Source: Psychrobacter sp. WY6
GTDB lineage: Bacteria > Pseudomonadota > Gammaproteobacteria > Pseudomonadales > Moraxellaceae
DNA: 64,000 nucleotides
Direction: 5' to 3'
Assembly: GCF_018448495.1 (NCBI RefSeq)
Contig: NZ_CP049902.1
Coordinates: 186,001 to 250,000 of the forward strand
Shown here piece after piece: positions 1-10,270 of this stretch. Made by a program: the position numbers and the translations under genes. Under the pieces are notes generated by a model. It had not been told where the DNA came from. It saw only the letters and a program-made list of their open reading frames with translations, and made no database searches. Each line of letters opens with the position of its first letter. Positions within the stretch are counted from its first letter, which is position 1.

Positions 1-50
1 TGCACGGCGCCTTGCTGTTTGACTTGCCACTCGCGCCGCCATAACTGCAT
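1..50 (-). CDS. ccmB: Heme exporter permease CcmB (5' end only)
   Basis: Only the first 16 codons are in the window, read leftwards off the edge. They give MQLWRREWQVKQQGAV, the characteristic CcmB amino terminus. CcmB is the membrane permease that works with the CcmA ATPase in cytochrome c maturation, delivering heme for the CcmE chaperone. It lies 136 bases downstream of ccmA on the same strand, in the usual ccmAB order. An in-frame GTG ten codons or fewer upstream is an alternative start. The call rests on the short motif plus the neighbour. Confidence 0.7.
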   Translation of the reverse strand, partial: MQLWRREWQVKQQGAV

Positions 51-186
51 AAAGCTAATACCGCGCACCGCAGCTAAGTCAGTATTTGAGCTTTATTCAC
101 TGTGTACTGAACCGTCTATTTCTATCATTTATTTGCTCTTCTACGGATGCTTGGAACACTTATACTGAGAGTATGCAAACTAGTAT

Positions 187-819
187 TCAAACCATATAAT
201 CGGACAAATCGAGTACTTGATTGGCAACACCAACGGCCTGATGACTGGTCATTAATATAGCGCCGCCAGTATTGGCAAAATCGCGCAATCTGTCTTCCAT
301 TCGCGCTACCATATCGACATCAAGGGCAGTAAAAGGCTCATCAAGTAGCCATAATGGTGTCACCTCAGGGGTCAATAAATATAACCGTGCAAGGGTAATG
401 CGGCGGGTTTGCCCAGCAGATAAATGGCTTGAGCTAATCGTCTCAAAGCCTTGTAATCCTACCCAAGTGAGGGCATCATCAATATCAGTAACGCTTGGGC
501 TAATCCCATATAAATTTAGCAGAAAGGTCAGGTTTTGCGCGACCGTTAGATTTGGATGTATACCCAACTGGTGCGACACATACAAAGGCTGAATAGGTAA
601 ATTCGCTACTCCTTGATAATAAACCTCACCGCTTAACACTGGCAATAACCCAGCCAGCTGCATCAGTAAAGTGGTCTTACCAGTACCGTTAGCACCAATT
701 AAATGGCAAATGCTACCAGCTGCCAGATTGAGTACAACCCCTTCGCATAGAGGGATTTCGCCGCGCTGAACGGTCAGTTCATCAAGCGCAAGTAAGGCGG
801 TATTCAGAGCTGTCATCAA
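187..819 (-). CDS. ccmA: Cytochrome c biogenesis heme exporter ATPase CcmA
   Basis: A 210-residue ABC ATPase, the usual CcmA length. Walker A is GANGTGKTTL (about residues 42-51), the signature is LSAGQTRR, and Walker B is LWLLDEPFTALD, followed by a switch histidine in MTSHQ. It energises the CcmAB(CD) complex on the inner face of the cytoplasmic membrane, needed to load and release heme during c-type cytochrome maturation. ccmB follows on the same strand. The gap of about 140 bases is longer than usual for this operon, but no terminator is evident in it. A hypothetical gene diverges upstream. Confidence 0.93.
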   Translation of the reverse strand: MMTALNTALLALDELTVQRGEIPLCEGVVLNLAAGSICHLIGANGTGKTTLLMQLAGLLPVLSGEVYYQGVANLPIQPLYVSHQLGIHPNLTVAQNLTFLLNLYGISPSVTDIDDALTWVGLQGFETISSSHLSAGQTRRITLARLYLLTPEVTPLWLLDEPFTALDVDMVARMEDRLRDFANTGGAILMTSHQAVGVANQVLDLSDYMV

Positions 820-892
820 AACCTCTCATTATTTATTAAGCGGCAATCAATATTCATCACAAACACAGATGACGTTCATGGCATAATACTTT

Positions 893-1969
893 ATGCTTAC
901 CCCAACCACACAGTATAACAAATTGTCGATTATTATGACCTCAAAACCTATGCAGACTTCAAAAGATAACCAAAATTTAGATATGCCAGCGCTAACCATA
1001 GATGGCTTAATCGAGGCACAAGTTGCCTTTATGCAGCAATGGTTACGCATGCAAGCTGAACCGCTGTCTATGCAGGCATGGCAATGGTTTGCTGCACAGC
1101 CATTGAATAAATATGTCAGCGCCGATGATTTGCAACAGCTGATTAATGACTGGCTACTCAATCAACCGATGACGGATGTGATACGTAAAGATATTCGCGA
1201 TATCCTGCATACGATTATTTATCATCCAGTCAATGATAACGTGCCGTTGTCTGAGCTGGTGGATGATACTCAAGTTGAAACCCTTGCCAACTATCTCGGT
1301 AGCCACGATCAGCAACGCAATATCTTGATTCATACATTGGTCGGCAACGAGACTTTTGCCGATTTGCTAACCCAAACGCTATATCATGCCATTAATGACT
1401 TTATGGAAACCACGCTGGATAAAGCAGGTGCTGCTGGTAAACTGATGAAATTTGGGCGCAGCTCTTTTGAAAAGGCAACCAATAGAAACCTTGACGAAAA
1501 ACTGCAGGCGTATTTGCATCGTAATATTAAAGATTTAGCACGCCGCGCAGAAGCCAATGCGCAAGAGCATTTATCAAATGACGAAGTCGCGCGATTATTA
1601 ATTACTGGTTGGGCGCGAATCAAAGACCAGCCTGTCAGTCATCTACAGACTTATCTGCGTGATGAACCTGACAACAGCAGCATCGATCATATCGAAGCCA
1701 GCATTCAGCAAAGCTATAACCGCCTGCGCCAGTCGCCTTACTTACACAGCCTTGTGGCAGCGAGCATCGATACTTGGTATGGCAATCATCAGTCAGATAC
1801 TATTGCGACGGTAGTTTCGAGTCTTCATATTGATGAGCAGGCCATGACTCAATTAAGTACAGCGCTATTACCTGTGGTGCACGATGCCATTGAAAGCGAG
1901 TGGTTAACGGCACATACTCGTGAAATGTTACAAGCGTTTTATGAGCAACCGAATATCAAAAAGGCTTAG
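893..1969 (+). CDS. Conserved hypothetical protein, probably cytoplasmic
   Basis: Not assigned to a named family. The product is up to 358 residues, with no signal peptide or membrane segment. It looks largely alpha-helical, with many Leu, Gln and His residues and amphipathic stretches. A central segment (KLMKFGRSSFEKATNRNLD) is the most distinctive part. Start choice is uncertain: ATG at 893 gives the longest form, and ATG codons at 935 and 950 are in frame; none has a clear ribosome-binding site. It diverges from ccmA across about 70 bases and is followed by a YbjN-like gene. I recall similar proteins only from Moraxellaceae, which is an impression. Confidence 0.75.
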   Translation: MLTPTTQYNKLSIIMTSKPMQTSKDNQNLDMPALTIDGLIEAQVAFMQQWLRMQAEPLSMQAWQWFAAQPLNKYVSADDLQQLINDWLLNQPMTDVIRKDIRDILHTIIYHPVNDNVPLSELVDDTQVETLANYLGSHDQQRNILIHTLVGNETFADLLTQTLYHAINDFMETTLDKAGAAGKLMKFGRSSFEKATNRNLDEKLQAYLHRNIKDLARRAEANAQEHLSNDEVARLLITGWARIKDQPVSHLQTYLRDEPDNSSIDHIEASIQQSYNRLRQSPYLHSLVAASIDTWYGNHQSDTIATVVSSLHIDEQAMTQLSTALLPVVHDAIESEWLTAHTREMLQAFYEQPNIKKA

Positions 1970-2051
1970 CATTTAATGCCTAGTCGTTTACTGTCTTGAT
2001 GTATTTGTCTCAATTTTCCATCTCATTCATTTATTTGACAGCACCATACTT

Positions 2052-2813
2052 ATGAGTCAACGTAACACACTCAGCTTGTGGCAAAAACTCAAACAGTTAC
2101 TGACTGGTTCAGCAGCGCAGGCTAATGAAGTTGAAATTGATGTGACGCAAACAGAGCCTCATGACGCTCATGATAATACCGAAATCAATTCCGAATCTGA
2201 TGTCAAAAACACAAGCGAATATTCAGAAACTGACGCCTTTAACTCGAGTGCCAGTCAACACGAAGCTAGCGACACGCCCATTATCGATTTTCTGAAACAG
2301 TACTTTAATGATAAGCAGTGGCACTATACTCACTATCGACCCAAAAGCAGTGGCAACAAAAACAATGACCGTCAGCAATCACATCACTTATCGCTTAGAA
2401 TGCGCAATAAAAGTCTCGATTGCGGCTATTTGTTTCGCGTGCAAGAAAACAACAAGCTGCTGGCAGTCTATGGAATTTTGCCATTTTTAATACCAGAGAG
2501 TCATCAAAGTGCGGCGATGCTACTGATTACTCAAATAAATTATGACTTGTTAATCGGCAATCTAGAAATGGATGTCAATGATGGCGAGATACGCTACAAA
2601 CACGCTATCGATGTCGAAGCGGTAGGCATCGGTAATGATGTTATTGAGCATTTATTACAAAGTGTCATCGCGATGACCACGGTCGCGAATGAGATATTTA
2701 GTGATTTGATCGATAATCAAAACCCTGCGGAAGACTTACCGACATTGCTGACCGAGCTACGTCAACAATCAGATTCTAGAACCTTCTTTTTGCCAACGCA
2801 ATTTGTGCAGTAA
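2052..2813 (+). CDS. YbjN-domain protein
   Basis: 253 residues. The first 75 or so are acidic and low-complexity (Glu, Asp, Ser, Asn), probably a disordered tail. From about residue 75 there is a YbjN-type domain: a start like IIDFLKQYF, a core beta-sheet region, then INYDLLIGNLEMDVNDGEI, the segment typical of this family, and a helical end. YbjN-like proteins resemble type III secretion chaperones in fold and are described as stress or sensory regulators in enterobacteria; the exact role here is unknown. Expected in the cytoplasm. It lies 82 bases after the previous hypothetical gene in the same direction. Confidence 0.75.
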   Translation: MSQRNTLSLWQKLKQLLTGSAAQANEVEIDVTQTEPHDAHDNTEINSESDVKNTSEYSETDAFNSSASQHEASDTPIIDFLKQYFNDKQWHYTHYRPKSSGNKNNDRQQSHHLSLRMRNKSLDCGYLFRVQENNKLLAVYGILPFLIPESHQSAAMLLITQINYDLLIGNLEMDVNDGEIRYKHAIDVEAVGIGNDVIEHLLQSVIAMTTVANEIFSDLIDNQNPAEDLPTLLTELRQQSDSRTFFLPTQFVQ

Positions 2814-2928
2814 TGAACTGACTATCATAGCTATCCGTAGCTTTTACAATGTCTCATCAGCACACTGTTAAAGCGCTTAAACCTATTTATTCTTAACATA
2901 CTTTTCAAAAAAGACATCCTCTAACACT

Positions 2929-3846
2929 ATGCTAAAAATTGCTTACTCTGATATTTTTCGATATTCTGTGCCGGAAAAACACCGCTTTCCCATGCAAAAA
3001 TACACCATGATTCCTGAGCGGCTATTGGCTGAAGGCACTATCAGTACCGACAACTTTTTTGCTCCTGCACGTTTGAGCGAAGATGAGATTTTGACCACGC
3101 ATACTGCGGACTACTGGTATCAGCTGAAAACCCAAACGCTACCACGAAAGGAAGCGCGAGCCATTGGTTTTGAAATGACACCTGAGCTGGTAAAGCGTGG
3201 GCGTTATATTGCTCATGCCACTTATGAATGTGCATTATATGCGCAGCAATATGGCGCGGCGATGAATGTCGCAGGTGGCACGCATCATGCGTTTGCTGAT
3301 CATGGCGAAGGGTTTTGCGTGTTTAATGATGTTTGTATCGCGAGTAATTTACTATTAAATCGTGGACAGGCGCAAAAGATTTTGGTGGTCGATTTAGACG
3401 TCCATCAGGGCAATGGCAATGCCAGTATTATGGCAGGTGAGCCGCGCGTTTTTGTGTTTAGCATGCATGGCGCAAAGAACTATCCATTTCGAAAGCAAGT
3501 ATCAGATTTGGATATTGAGCTAGACAATGATACTGGCGATGTGGAATATTTGCAGTTACTAGAGGCGACATTACCACGTTTGATTAGCGACGTTGCGCCC
3601 GATATGATATTTTATCAATCCGCTGTCGATGTGCTGGCAACTGATAAATTAGGAAAGTTAGGGCTGACGATAGAGGGTTGTAAAGCGCGTGATGAATATG
3701 TGTTACGCCAATCAAAAGCCGCTAAAATTCCTATCGCTATCGTGATGGGTGGTGGCTATTCAGAAGATATCGACGATGTGGTTGAGGCGCACTGTAATAC
3801 CTTTCGTTTGGCGCAACAGATATTTTTTAATGAAATAACAAAATAA
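2929..3846 (+). CDS. Histone deacetylase family (acetoin utilisation/acetylpolyamine type) hydrolase
   Basis: 305 residues of a zinc-dependent deacetylase fold. Visible catalytic elements are the paired histidines in GGTHHAF, the GFCVFND segment, the metal site DLDVHQGNG, a later Asp in QSAVDVL, and the GGGY tyrosine loop near residue 280. Members remove acetyl groups from lysines, polyamines or other amides; the substrate cannot be told from sequence. No signal peptide, so cytoplasmic. Length and motif order are complete. It stands between a YbjN-like gene and a convergent TSUP permease, so the context gives no pathway. Confidence 0.88.
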   Translation: MLKIAYSDIFRYSVPEKHRFPMQKYTMIPERLLAEGTISTDNFFAPARLSEDEILTTHTADYWYQLKTQTLPRKEARAIGFEMTPELVKRGRYIAHATYECALYAQQYGAAMNVAGGTHHAFADHGEGFCVFNDVCIASNLLLNRGQAQKILVVDLDVHQGNGNASIMAGEPRVFVFSMHGAKNYPFRKQVSDLDIELDNDTGDVEYLQLLEATLPRLISDVAPDMIFYQSAVDVLATDKLGKLGLTIEGCKARDEYVLRQSKAAKIPIAIVMGGGYSEDIDDVVEAHCNTFRLAQQIFFNEITK

Positions 3847-3894
3847 CGCGCGCATAAAATAGCATCTAAACAGCCAAATGCCTCGCGAGCTATC

Positions 3895-4683
3895 TTATAA
3901 AAATGCCATAACTCCCTGCCAGCCGACACGAATACCAAGCACGGTAAGTATCAATAAAATAAGCTGACGAAAGCGTGCTTGTGGTAAATAACGACGTAAG
4001 CGGATACCAACTAAAAGCGCAGCAATCGATAGTACACTAAGCAGAATAATCAGCTGCCACTCAACACTGCTGAGCGCCATAATAGGCTCGCGTAATACAA
4101 TTATTTGAGCAATTTTACCCAGAAAATAGCACATATTTCCGACTTTAGCGATGGTATTTTTATCATCGCTGGCAGACAGTAGATACATCATCAATATGGT
4201 CGACATGGCATTGGTCGAGCCACCAATCACCCCCGCACTAAAACCAACGATGATTAACACAGGCTTGGTAGCAGGTAGACGGAGTTGCTTACCAAGCAAG
4301 CTGCTTATGACGTAAAAACCAATAACCGCTGCCAATAGTAATAAAATATATGCGCTATCGACCCATAGTAAGAGCTTCGCGCCTAGAATACTACCGAGTA
4401 AGCTGGTCAATGCCAGTAACCAATAGCGCCTGCCGTAATAGATGAAATTTTGCCAGATTGTGCGCCCGCCACCCGCGAGCCAAGTCATGGCATTAAGCAA
4501 TAATGACGGAAAAATAACCAACACAATAGCATGTGGTAACGGGTAGATACTAGCAAGCGCAGTGGTCGTCACCAACGTCACACCCAGCCCACTGATACCG
4601 TGTAGCAACGATGCCAGTGCAAAGATTACCATCAATAACAACGTCTGGGTGCTATCACCATCCATCATATTAGCCATAAACAT
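3895..4683 (-). CDS. TSUP (TauE/SafE) family permease
   Basis: 262 residues, almost all hydrophobic, with about eight membrane segments. The TSUP pattern is visible: an N-terminal segment with LLHGISGLGVTLV, and a second half starting VGFSAGVIGGSTNAMS, the internal repeat of this fold. Family members export or import sulfite, sulfoacetate or other small organic anions; the substrate here is unknown. It begins 33 bases after coaBC and is probably cotranscribed with it. Starts at 4683 or 4677 (MFMANMM) are both possible; a weak AGGT lies upstream. It ends about 50 bases from the convergent deacetylase gene. Confidence 0.83.
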   Translation of the reverse strand: MFMANMMDGDSTQTLLLMVIFALASLLHGISGLGVTLVTTTALASIYPLPHAIVLVIFPSLLLNAMTWLAGGGRTIWQNFIYYGRRYWLLALTSLLGSILGAKLLLWVDSAYILLLLAAVIGFYVISSLLGKQLRLPATKPVLIIVGFSAGVIGGSTNAMSTILMMYLLSASDDKNTIAKVGNMCYFLGKIAQIIVLREPIMALSSVEWQLIILLSVLSIAALLVGIRLRRYLPQARFRQLILLILTVLGIRVGWQGVMAFL

Positions 4684-4716
4684 TAAGACCTAATGTCTGG
4701 ATTAATGGTGACATAA

Positions 4717-6141
4717 CTAGGCATTGTGACCATTGTGGCGTTGCCATATTGTCTCACCAATGATGCCAGCCAACTGCTCGGCAATTTTATTTTTGCTCGC
4801 CTTCTCAAGTGTGACGCTATCGTGCTCATAACGCTCTGAGAAAAATACCTGCATGGCATTGTCATCGCTGGCAAAACCAATGTCTGCTCGTGAAACATCA
4901 TTACACGCGATCAAATCTAAATCTTTAGACACCAGTTTGCCACGAGCATAGCGCTCGATATCTTGCGTTTCTGCTGCAAAACCAACGACAAACAGCACTG
5001 GATGCGCAAGCGAAATCGTCGCTAGAATATCAGGGTTTTTGACTAAACTCAGCGTCATCGCATCTTGGGTTTTTTTAATTTTTTGCGGGGCAGCTTCTTC
5101 AGTACGATAATCAGCGACAGCAGCCGTGGCGATAAAGATATCCGCCATTACATTTTGATTCTCGCTATGAGCATGCTCCTTATCATCAATCTCATGGCTG
5201 TGGTTATGACTGTGGCTATGATCATCGCCGCAATCACACTCGCCATGATGTTCATGTTGATGGCTATGGTCGTGTTCGTGATCGTGAGAATGGTCGTGCT
5301 CATCTTCAGGCACATACTGTAGCGCACTGTGCGTACCATCCACGCACTGCTGCGCCGCCATCAGCATCTCTTTAGCCGACAACACATCAATGCGCGTGAC
5401 ATTCAGCGGTGTCGGCAGTGCCACTTTGCCACCCGCAATCAAAATAACGTCTGCACCAGCAGCCACGCAAGCACGTGCTAATGCAAATCCCATCTTGCCA
5501 GTAGAGTGATTGGACAAGTAGCGCACCGGATCGATAGCTTCTACCGTCGGTCCTGCAGTAATCACCACTCGTTTACCTGCCAATAATTGCGGCGTGGTTT
5601 GCATGGCGTTAAATAATAACACTTCTGCCAATAGCTGCTCAGGTTCAGGCAAACGCCCTGCTCCTACATCACCGCAGGCTTGCTCACCGCTAGCAGGTTG
5701 AATAATCTGATAATTCATATCGCGCAGGGTTTGGACATTGAGATTGACCGCAGGATGCGCCCACATCTGCTGATTCATGGCTGGTGCAATGATGACTGGT
5801 GCCGCCGTTGCAAGGCATACAGTTGTCAATAAATCATCAGCCATGCCCATCGCGAGACGCGCAAGCGTATTGGCAGAGGCTGGCGCAATGATGATTAAAT
5901 CTGCCCATTTCGCCAATTCGATATGCCCCATCCCCGCTTCTGCTTTTTCATCGAGTAATGAGATATGTACCTCATTACCAGTCAAAGCTTGCAGGGTCAG
6001 TGGCGTAATAAAAGCTTGTGCCCCTGTGGTCATAATGACACGCACATCAAAGCCTGCCTTGATTAATAGGCGGGCAAAGATAGCAGATTTATAAGCGGCG
6101 ATACCGCCAGTGATAGCAAGCACAATATTGGACATAAGCAT
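4717..6141 (-). CDS. coaBC: Bifunctional phosphopantothenoylcysteine decarboxylase/phosphopantothenate-cysteine ligase with a His-rich insertion
   Basis: Makes 4'-phosphopantothenoylcysteine and decarboxylates it to 4'-phosphopantetheine in coenzyme A synthesis. The CoaC flavodomain covers about residues 1-185: ITGGIAAYK for FMN binding, the PAMNQQMW substrate motif, and the GEQACGDVGAGRLPEP clamp with its catalytic cysteine. The CoaB domain begins at AGKRVVITAGPT (about 190), with STGKMG and AAVADYR. At 474 residues it is about 50-70 longer than usual. The excess is a block at about residues 279-330 with 17 histidines and two cysteines (CDC), placed just before the DIFIATAAVADY strand. This looks like a metal-binding loop. 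MSN at 6135 is an equally good start. Confidence 0.95.
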   Translation of the reverse strand: MLMSNIVLAITGGIAAYKSAIFARLLIKAGFDVRVIMTTGAQAFITPLTLQALTGNEVHISLLDEKAEAGMGHIELAKWADLIIIAPASANTLARLAMGMADDLLTTVCLATAAPVIIAPAMNQQMWAHPAVNLNVQTLRDMNYQIIQPASGEQACGDVGAGRLPEPEQLLAEVLLFNAMQTTPQLLAGKRVVITAGPTVEAIDPVRYLSNHSTGKMGFALARACVAAGADVILIAGGKVALPTPLNVTRIDVLSAKEMLMAAQQCVDGTHSALQYVPEDEHDHSHDHEHDHSHQHEHHGECDCGDDHSHSHNHSHEIDDKEHAHSENQNVMADIFIATAAVADYRTEEAAPQKIKKTQDAMTLSLVKNPDILATISLAHPVLFVVGFAAETQDIERYARGKLVSKDLDLIACNDVSRADIGFASDDNAMQVFFSERYEHDSVTLEKASKNKIAEQLAGIIGETIWQRHNGHNA

Positions 6142-6262
6142 GGCATCAATAAAAAGTTGAAAGATAAAATTGCGCTTATAGTAACAATTATGAGATAAGT
6201 TGGGTAAGAATTTCCGTATTTACTCAATATATCTGGCAGCAATCCATTCTCAAGGAGTGACA

Positions 6263-6946
6263 ATGGCGATTAAAGACTGGCATGAAGATGATAGACCACG
6301 TGAAAAACTACTAAAATTTGGGGCAGCGCATTTATCTGATGCCGAGATATTAGCGATATTTCTGCGCACAGGTACGCAGTCACAGTCAGCTATCGAGCTG
6401 GCGCGTCATTTGATCGAACAATTTGGTAGCTTGGCAGAATTATTGGCAGCGCCGCAAGAGACTGTACTGGCTTGTCATGGTATTGGTCCTGCCAAATACG
6501 CGCAGATATTGGCCTCACTTGAGATGGGCACGCGTTATTTGGACAGTCAGCTTAAAACTGGTCACGCACTTGGGCGCTCGCAAATGGTCAAAGACTATAT
6601 CAGCACTCAGCTGCGCGGGGAGCATCGCGAAGTCTTTGCGGTACTTTGCTTAGACAATGCGTTAAATCTCATTAATTTTGAGATACTGTTTACTGGCGGC
6701 ATCTCCTCTTGCTCCGTCTGTATCAAACACGTTCTGCGTCATGCCTTGAGTCACGCCGCCAGCCAACTCATCGTCGCGCACAATCATCCACATACCGATG
6801 CGACCCCTTCAACGTCAGACAACTTATTAACTTACGAGCTAAAGAAAGCCTGCGATTTAATCGATTTATCCTTGGTAGACCACATCATTGTTGGACGCAA
6901 TGAGACACTATCTTATGCCGAAAGCGGCTTAGCGCCTTTTGGATAA
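6263..6946 (+). CDS. radC: RadC-family JAB/MPN-domain protein
   Basis: 227 residues from ATG 6263, chosen because AAGGAG sits just upstream; the frame stays open further 5' but without a ribosome-binding site. The N-terminal half has a helix-hairpin-helix-like region (CHGIGPAKYAQI). The C-terminal JAB1/MPN metalloprotease-like domain has the metal site HNHPHTDATPSTSD. Named for DNA repair, but the function of RadC remains unsettled, and in several systems it is linked to recombination or transformation. It diverges from coaBC with a shared promoter region of about 120 bases. Confidence 0.93.
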   Translation: MAIKDWHEDDRPREKLLKFGAAHLSDAEILAIFLRTGTQSQSAIELARHLIEQFGSLAELLAAPQETVLACHGIGPAKYAQILASLEMGTRYLDSQLKTGHALGRSQMVKDYISTQLRGEHREVFAVLCLDNALNLINFEILFTGGISSCSVCIKHVLRHALSHAASQLIVAHNHPHTDATPSTSDNLLTYELKKACDLIDLSLVDHIIVGRNETLSYAESGLAPFG

Positions 6947-7295
6947 TTAATTACGACTGTTATTTTTACCTATATGAGAAAATCTTGATACATATAATCG
7001 ACACAGCGTAGCATTTTAGCTATTGATAGTTATCGGCAACTGTTTCATATTGATGGCTAAATTTGTCTTTTATTTGTCTGTCACTGGTTAGACAGTTATC
7101 AAAGCCACTTTTGTAAAATGCTCGACAAATTAAAATTTATCATAAAACATGCTACAAAATCCATAACGGCTCATTGGTTTAATTTGATCACCAGACCCTT
7201 AAACATCAGAAAAAATAACAACAAGATTTATTCAAATACTTTAATACACACACATTTTTTGCGCTTTTGGTTTAGCGTTATAAAAGGAGACAGTC
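6947..7295. other. Gene-free spacer upstream of fadE
   Basis: About 350 AT-rich bases between radC and fadE. It must hold the fadE promoter. Only the AAGGAG ribosome-binding site directly before the fadE ATG is clear. No hairpin terminator for radC and no RNA gene was seen. Confidence 0.5.
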
Positions 7296-10240
7296 ATGGC
7301 AATTGGCTTATTTATTTTGGCAATCATTATTCAATTAGCCATGGTTTTGGCCATCTTTTTATTGTCCCTATCACGAGTCACAGGCAGTATCGTTGCCCTA
7401 GTTGCCGTCCTTGTCACCGCCTTTATCAGTCCTTGGTCGCTCATTTTGGGCATACCAATCGCTTTACTTTGCATCGTTTTGCTCGTCGCCCCTATTCGTC
7501 AGTCACTGATTACCAGACCTGTTTACAAGACTTTGGGCGGGGCAATGCCGAGCATGAGCGATACCGAGCGAGAAGCGCTTGATGCGGGTACCAGCTGGTG
7601 GGAAAAAGAGCTGTTTATGGGCAATCCCGACTGGGACACTTTTGCTCAATATCCCTATCCAGAGCTGTCGGCAGAAGAGCAAAGCTTTATTGATAATGAA
7701 GTAGAAGTACTATGCGCCATGCTTGATGAATGGAAAATTCAGCATGAAGACAAAGAGCTGTCGCCTGAAGCGTGGCAATTTATCAAAGCCAATGGATTTT
7801 TAGGCTTAATCATTCCAAAAGAGTTTGGCGGTTTAGATTTTAGCTCTTATGCACAAAGCCGTATCATGAGTAAAATCGCTTCACGCTCGCCGACCGCTGC
7901 GGTTACCTGTATGGTGCCAAACTCGCTCGGCCCTGGTGAGCTGTTGATGCATTATGGTACGGACGAACAAAAACAGCGTTGGCTACCCGGTCTTGCCAAA
8001 GGTGACGAGGTGCCTTGCTTTGGTTTGACGGGCCCAGAAGCGGGTTCCGATGCTGGTGCGATTCCAGATACAGGGGTGGTTTGTTATGGTACGCATGAGG
8101 GCGAGCAAGTGCTCGGTTTGCGTATGAACTTTTCTAAGCGCTGGATTACCCTTGCACCTATCGCCACGGTCGTGGGTTTAGCATTCAAGATGCACGATCC
8201 TGAAGGTTTGCTTGGCAATCCTGATAAGACCGATTACGGTATCACTTGTGCGCTCGTTCCTGCCAGCCATGAAGGCGTTATCATAGGACCACGCCATAAT
8301 CCAATTGGCTCGCCATTTATGAATGGTACAGTCGATGGTAAAGACGTCTTTATTCCACTAGATTACATCATTGGCGGCGTCGAAAATGCGGGTCGCGGTT
8401 GGCGTATGCTGATGGAGTGCTTGGGCGTTGGTCGCGGCATCTCTTTACCAGCTTTATCAACCTCAGCCAGTGAAATGACGTATCTGTCTGTCGGTGCTTT
8501 TGCCAAAGTACGCGAACAGTTTAAAATCTCTGTGGGTAAATTTGAAGGGGTGCAGGACGCGACCAGCCGTATGGCCAGCAACACTTATATGTTAGAGGCG
8601 TTCCGTCATCTGGTTACTTGTGGCCTAAATCAAGGCGGCACACCCTCGGTTATGACGGCAATGGCAAAATACTATGCGACTGAAACCATGCGCAGTGTGG
8701 TCAATGACGGTATGGATGTGGTTGGTGGTCGCGCGGTACAGATGGGTCCACGTAACTTTTTGGCCACACCTTATCAGGCAATTCCAGTATCTATCACGGT
8801 TGAAGGCGCAAATATCTTGACGCGCTCACTCATGATATTTGGTCAAGGCGCGATGCGTTGCCATCCTTATCTATTTGATGAGCTGCAATTGCTGCAAAGC
8901 GAAAATAAAGAAAGCGCACTCAAACAGTTCGACACACTGTTTTTTAAACATTTGGGTTATACCTTTAATCGCGGCGCAAAGGCATTTGTCGCAGGTTATG
9001 TCGGTGGCAGTAATCATGCCCAAGCTTTGCGGACAGCTTTACTCGTCCCTACTACAAACACATCAACCGCCTGAGCGCAAGCTTTGCCTTAACGGCTGAC
9101 ATGGCATTAGGGTTGCTCGCTGGTGACTTAAAACGTAAAGAGATGCTGTCTGGACGCTTAGCTGATATTCATAGCCATTTATTCATTAGCACTGCTATTT
9201 TGCAGTTTTATGAGCATGGTACTAAATCAGCTTCCGAACGCTTGCATGCTGAGGTTGCCTTACAAAATAGCTTATATACCATTCAAGAAGCTTTTGAAGC
9301 CTTTTTTGCAAACTTCCCTAATCGTATGGCGGCCAGTTTGGTCAGTTTTGTGACTTTTCCCAGCGGCTCTATCTTTACACCGCCAAGCGATGAGCTCAAA
9401 CGCAAGCTGGGCGATGCTTTTATGGATGACTTTGAAGCCAATCCGTTCCGTGATTATCTTAAAACCATGGTCTATTATAATACTGAAGCCGATGATGTCA
9501 CTGGACGTATGGAACACGCTTATCAAACGTTACTTAGCATCGAGCCATTATGGCAGAGGTTTAAAAAGGCTGAACACAAGGACAGTTTTGAAGGGCTTAC
9601 TTTTGAGGATCATGTGGTATATGCCAGCCAAAACGGCGATATTACCGAAGAAGAAGCTGAAGTTCTTATTCAGTATAACGCCATACGCTTTGACTCATTA
9701 TTGACCGATGTGTTCGATAAACATTTATTGCATGCCCAAGAGCGCACCAATCCACACAGCCTTGATAATGCCGTACAGCAATTAACGGACTATGCACAAT
9801 TGAAAAATGACGCGCAAGCCAGAAATGGCATTGCGACAAACATGACAGCTGAAAATGATGTCGACTCTAATGATTTGGGTACGCCCGTCAGTACAGACAA
9901 ACCAACTGGCGATGCCAACCCCAATCATGGTTATGAGAATAACGGTGATGTAGAAATGGTCAAAGAGCAAGATACCATTGAGGAGGTACGTGCACAGACC
10001 GACTTTGATGAGTCTGAGCCTGAGGTAGAAGCACTAGATCATCGCCACCGTGATGCAGAGTCACACTTAAGTGAACGCATGAGTAACAACCATCGTCTAA
10101 ATCAACATAATGCTGACGACCTAGAGCGTTCTGAAATATCTGAAGATGCAGAAAATGTGAAGGATAATATAGACAAACCTGCCGCTACTGATCCTAAATG
10201 GCAGGATGGTCTACGCCGTGATGAAAGTGACAAAGTCTAA
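7296..10240 (+). CDS. fadE: Membrane-linked acyl-CoA dehydrogenase FadE, frameshifted as sequenced
   Basis: First step of fatty acid beta-oxidation: FAD-dependent oxidation of acyl-CoA to trans-2-enoyl-CoA. ATG 7296 follows AAGGAGA. Residues 1-75 hold two or three hydrophobic segments, as in FadE. The dehydrogenase core follows, with GLTGPEAGSDAG and the FadE-typical EGANILTRSLMIFGQG. The first frame stops at 9074 (592 residues). The family's continuation YYKHINRLSASFAL starts at 9050 in another frame and runs to 10240, so one base is missing near 9040. The joined product would be about 980 residues. Roughly the last 150 are acidic and disordered-looking, a tail I do not know from E. coli FadE. 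Confidence 0.92.
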
Positions 10241-10270
10241 AATCAAAAGCTTTGATAATTCTTGAAATGA

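Noticed and set aside
5065..5339. Open frames of 85 and 63 codons (both strands) across the His-rich part of coaBC
   Set aside because: They are shadows of the repetitive His/Asp codons. The encoded Met/Ile-rich sequences have no independent support.
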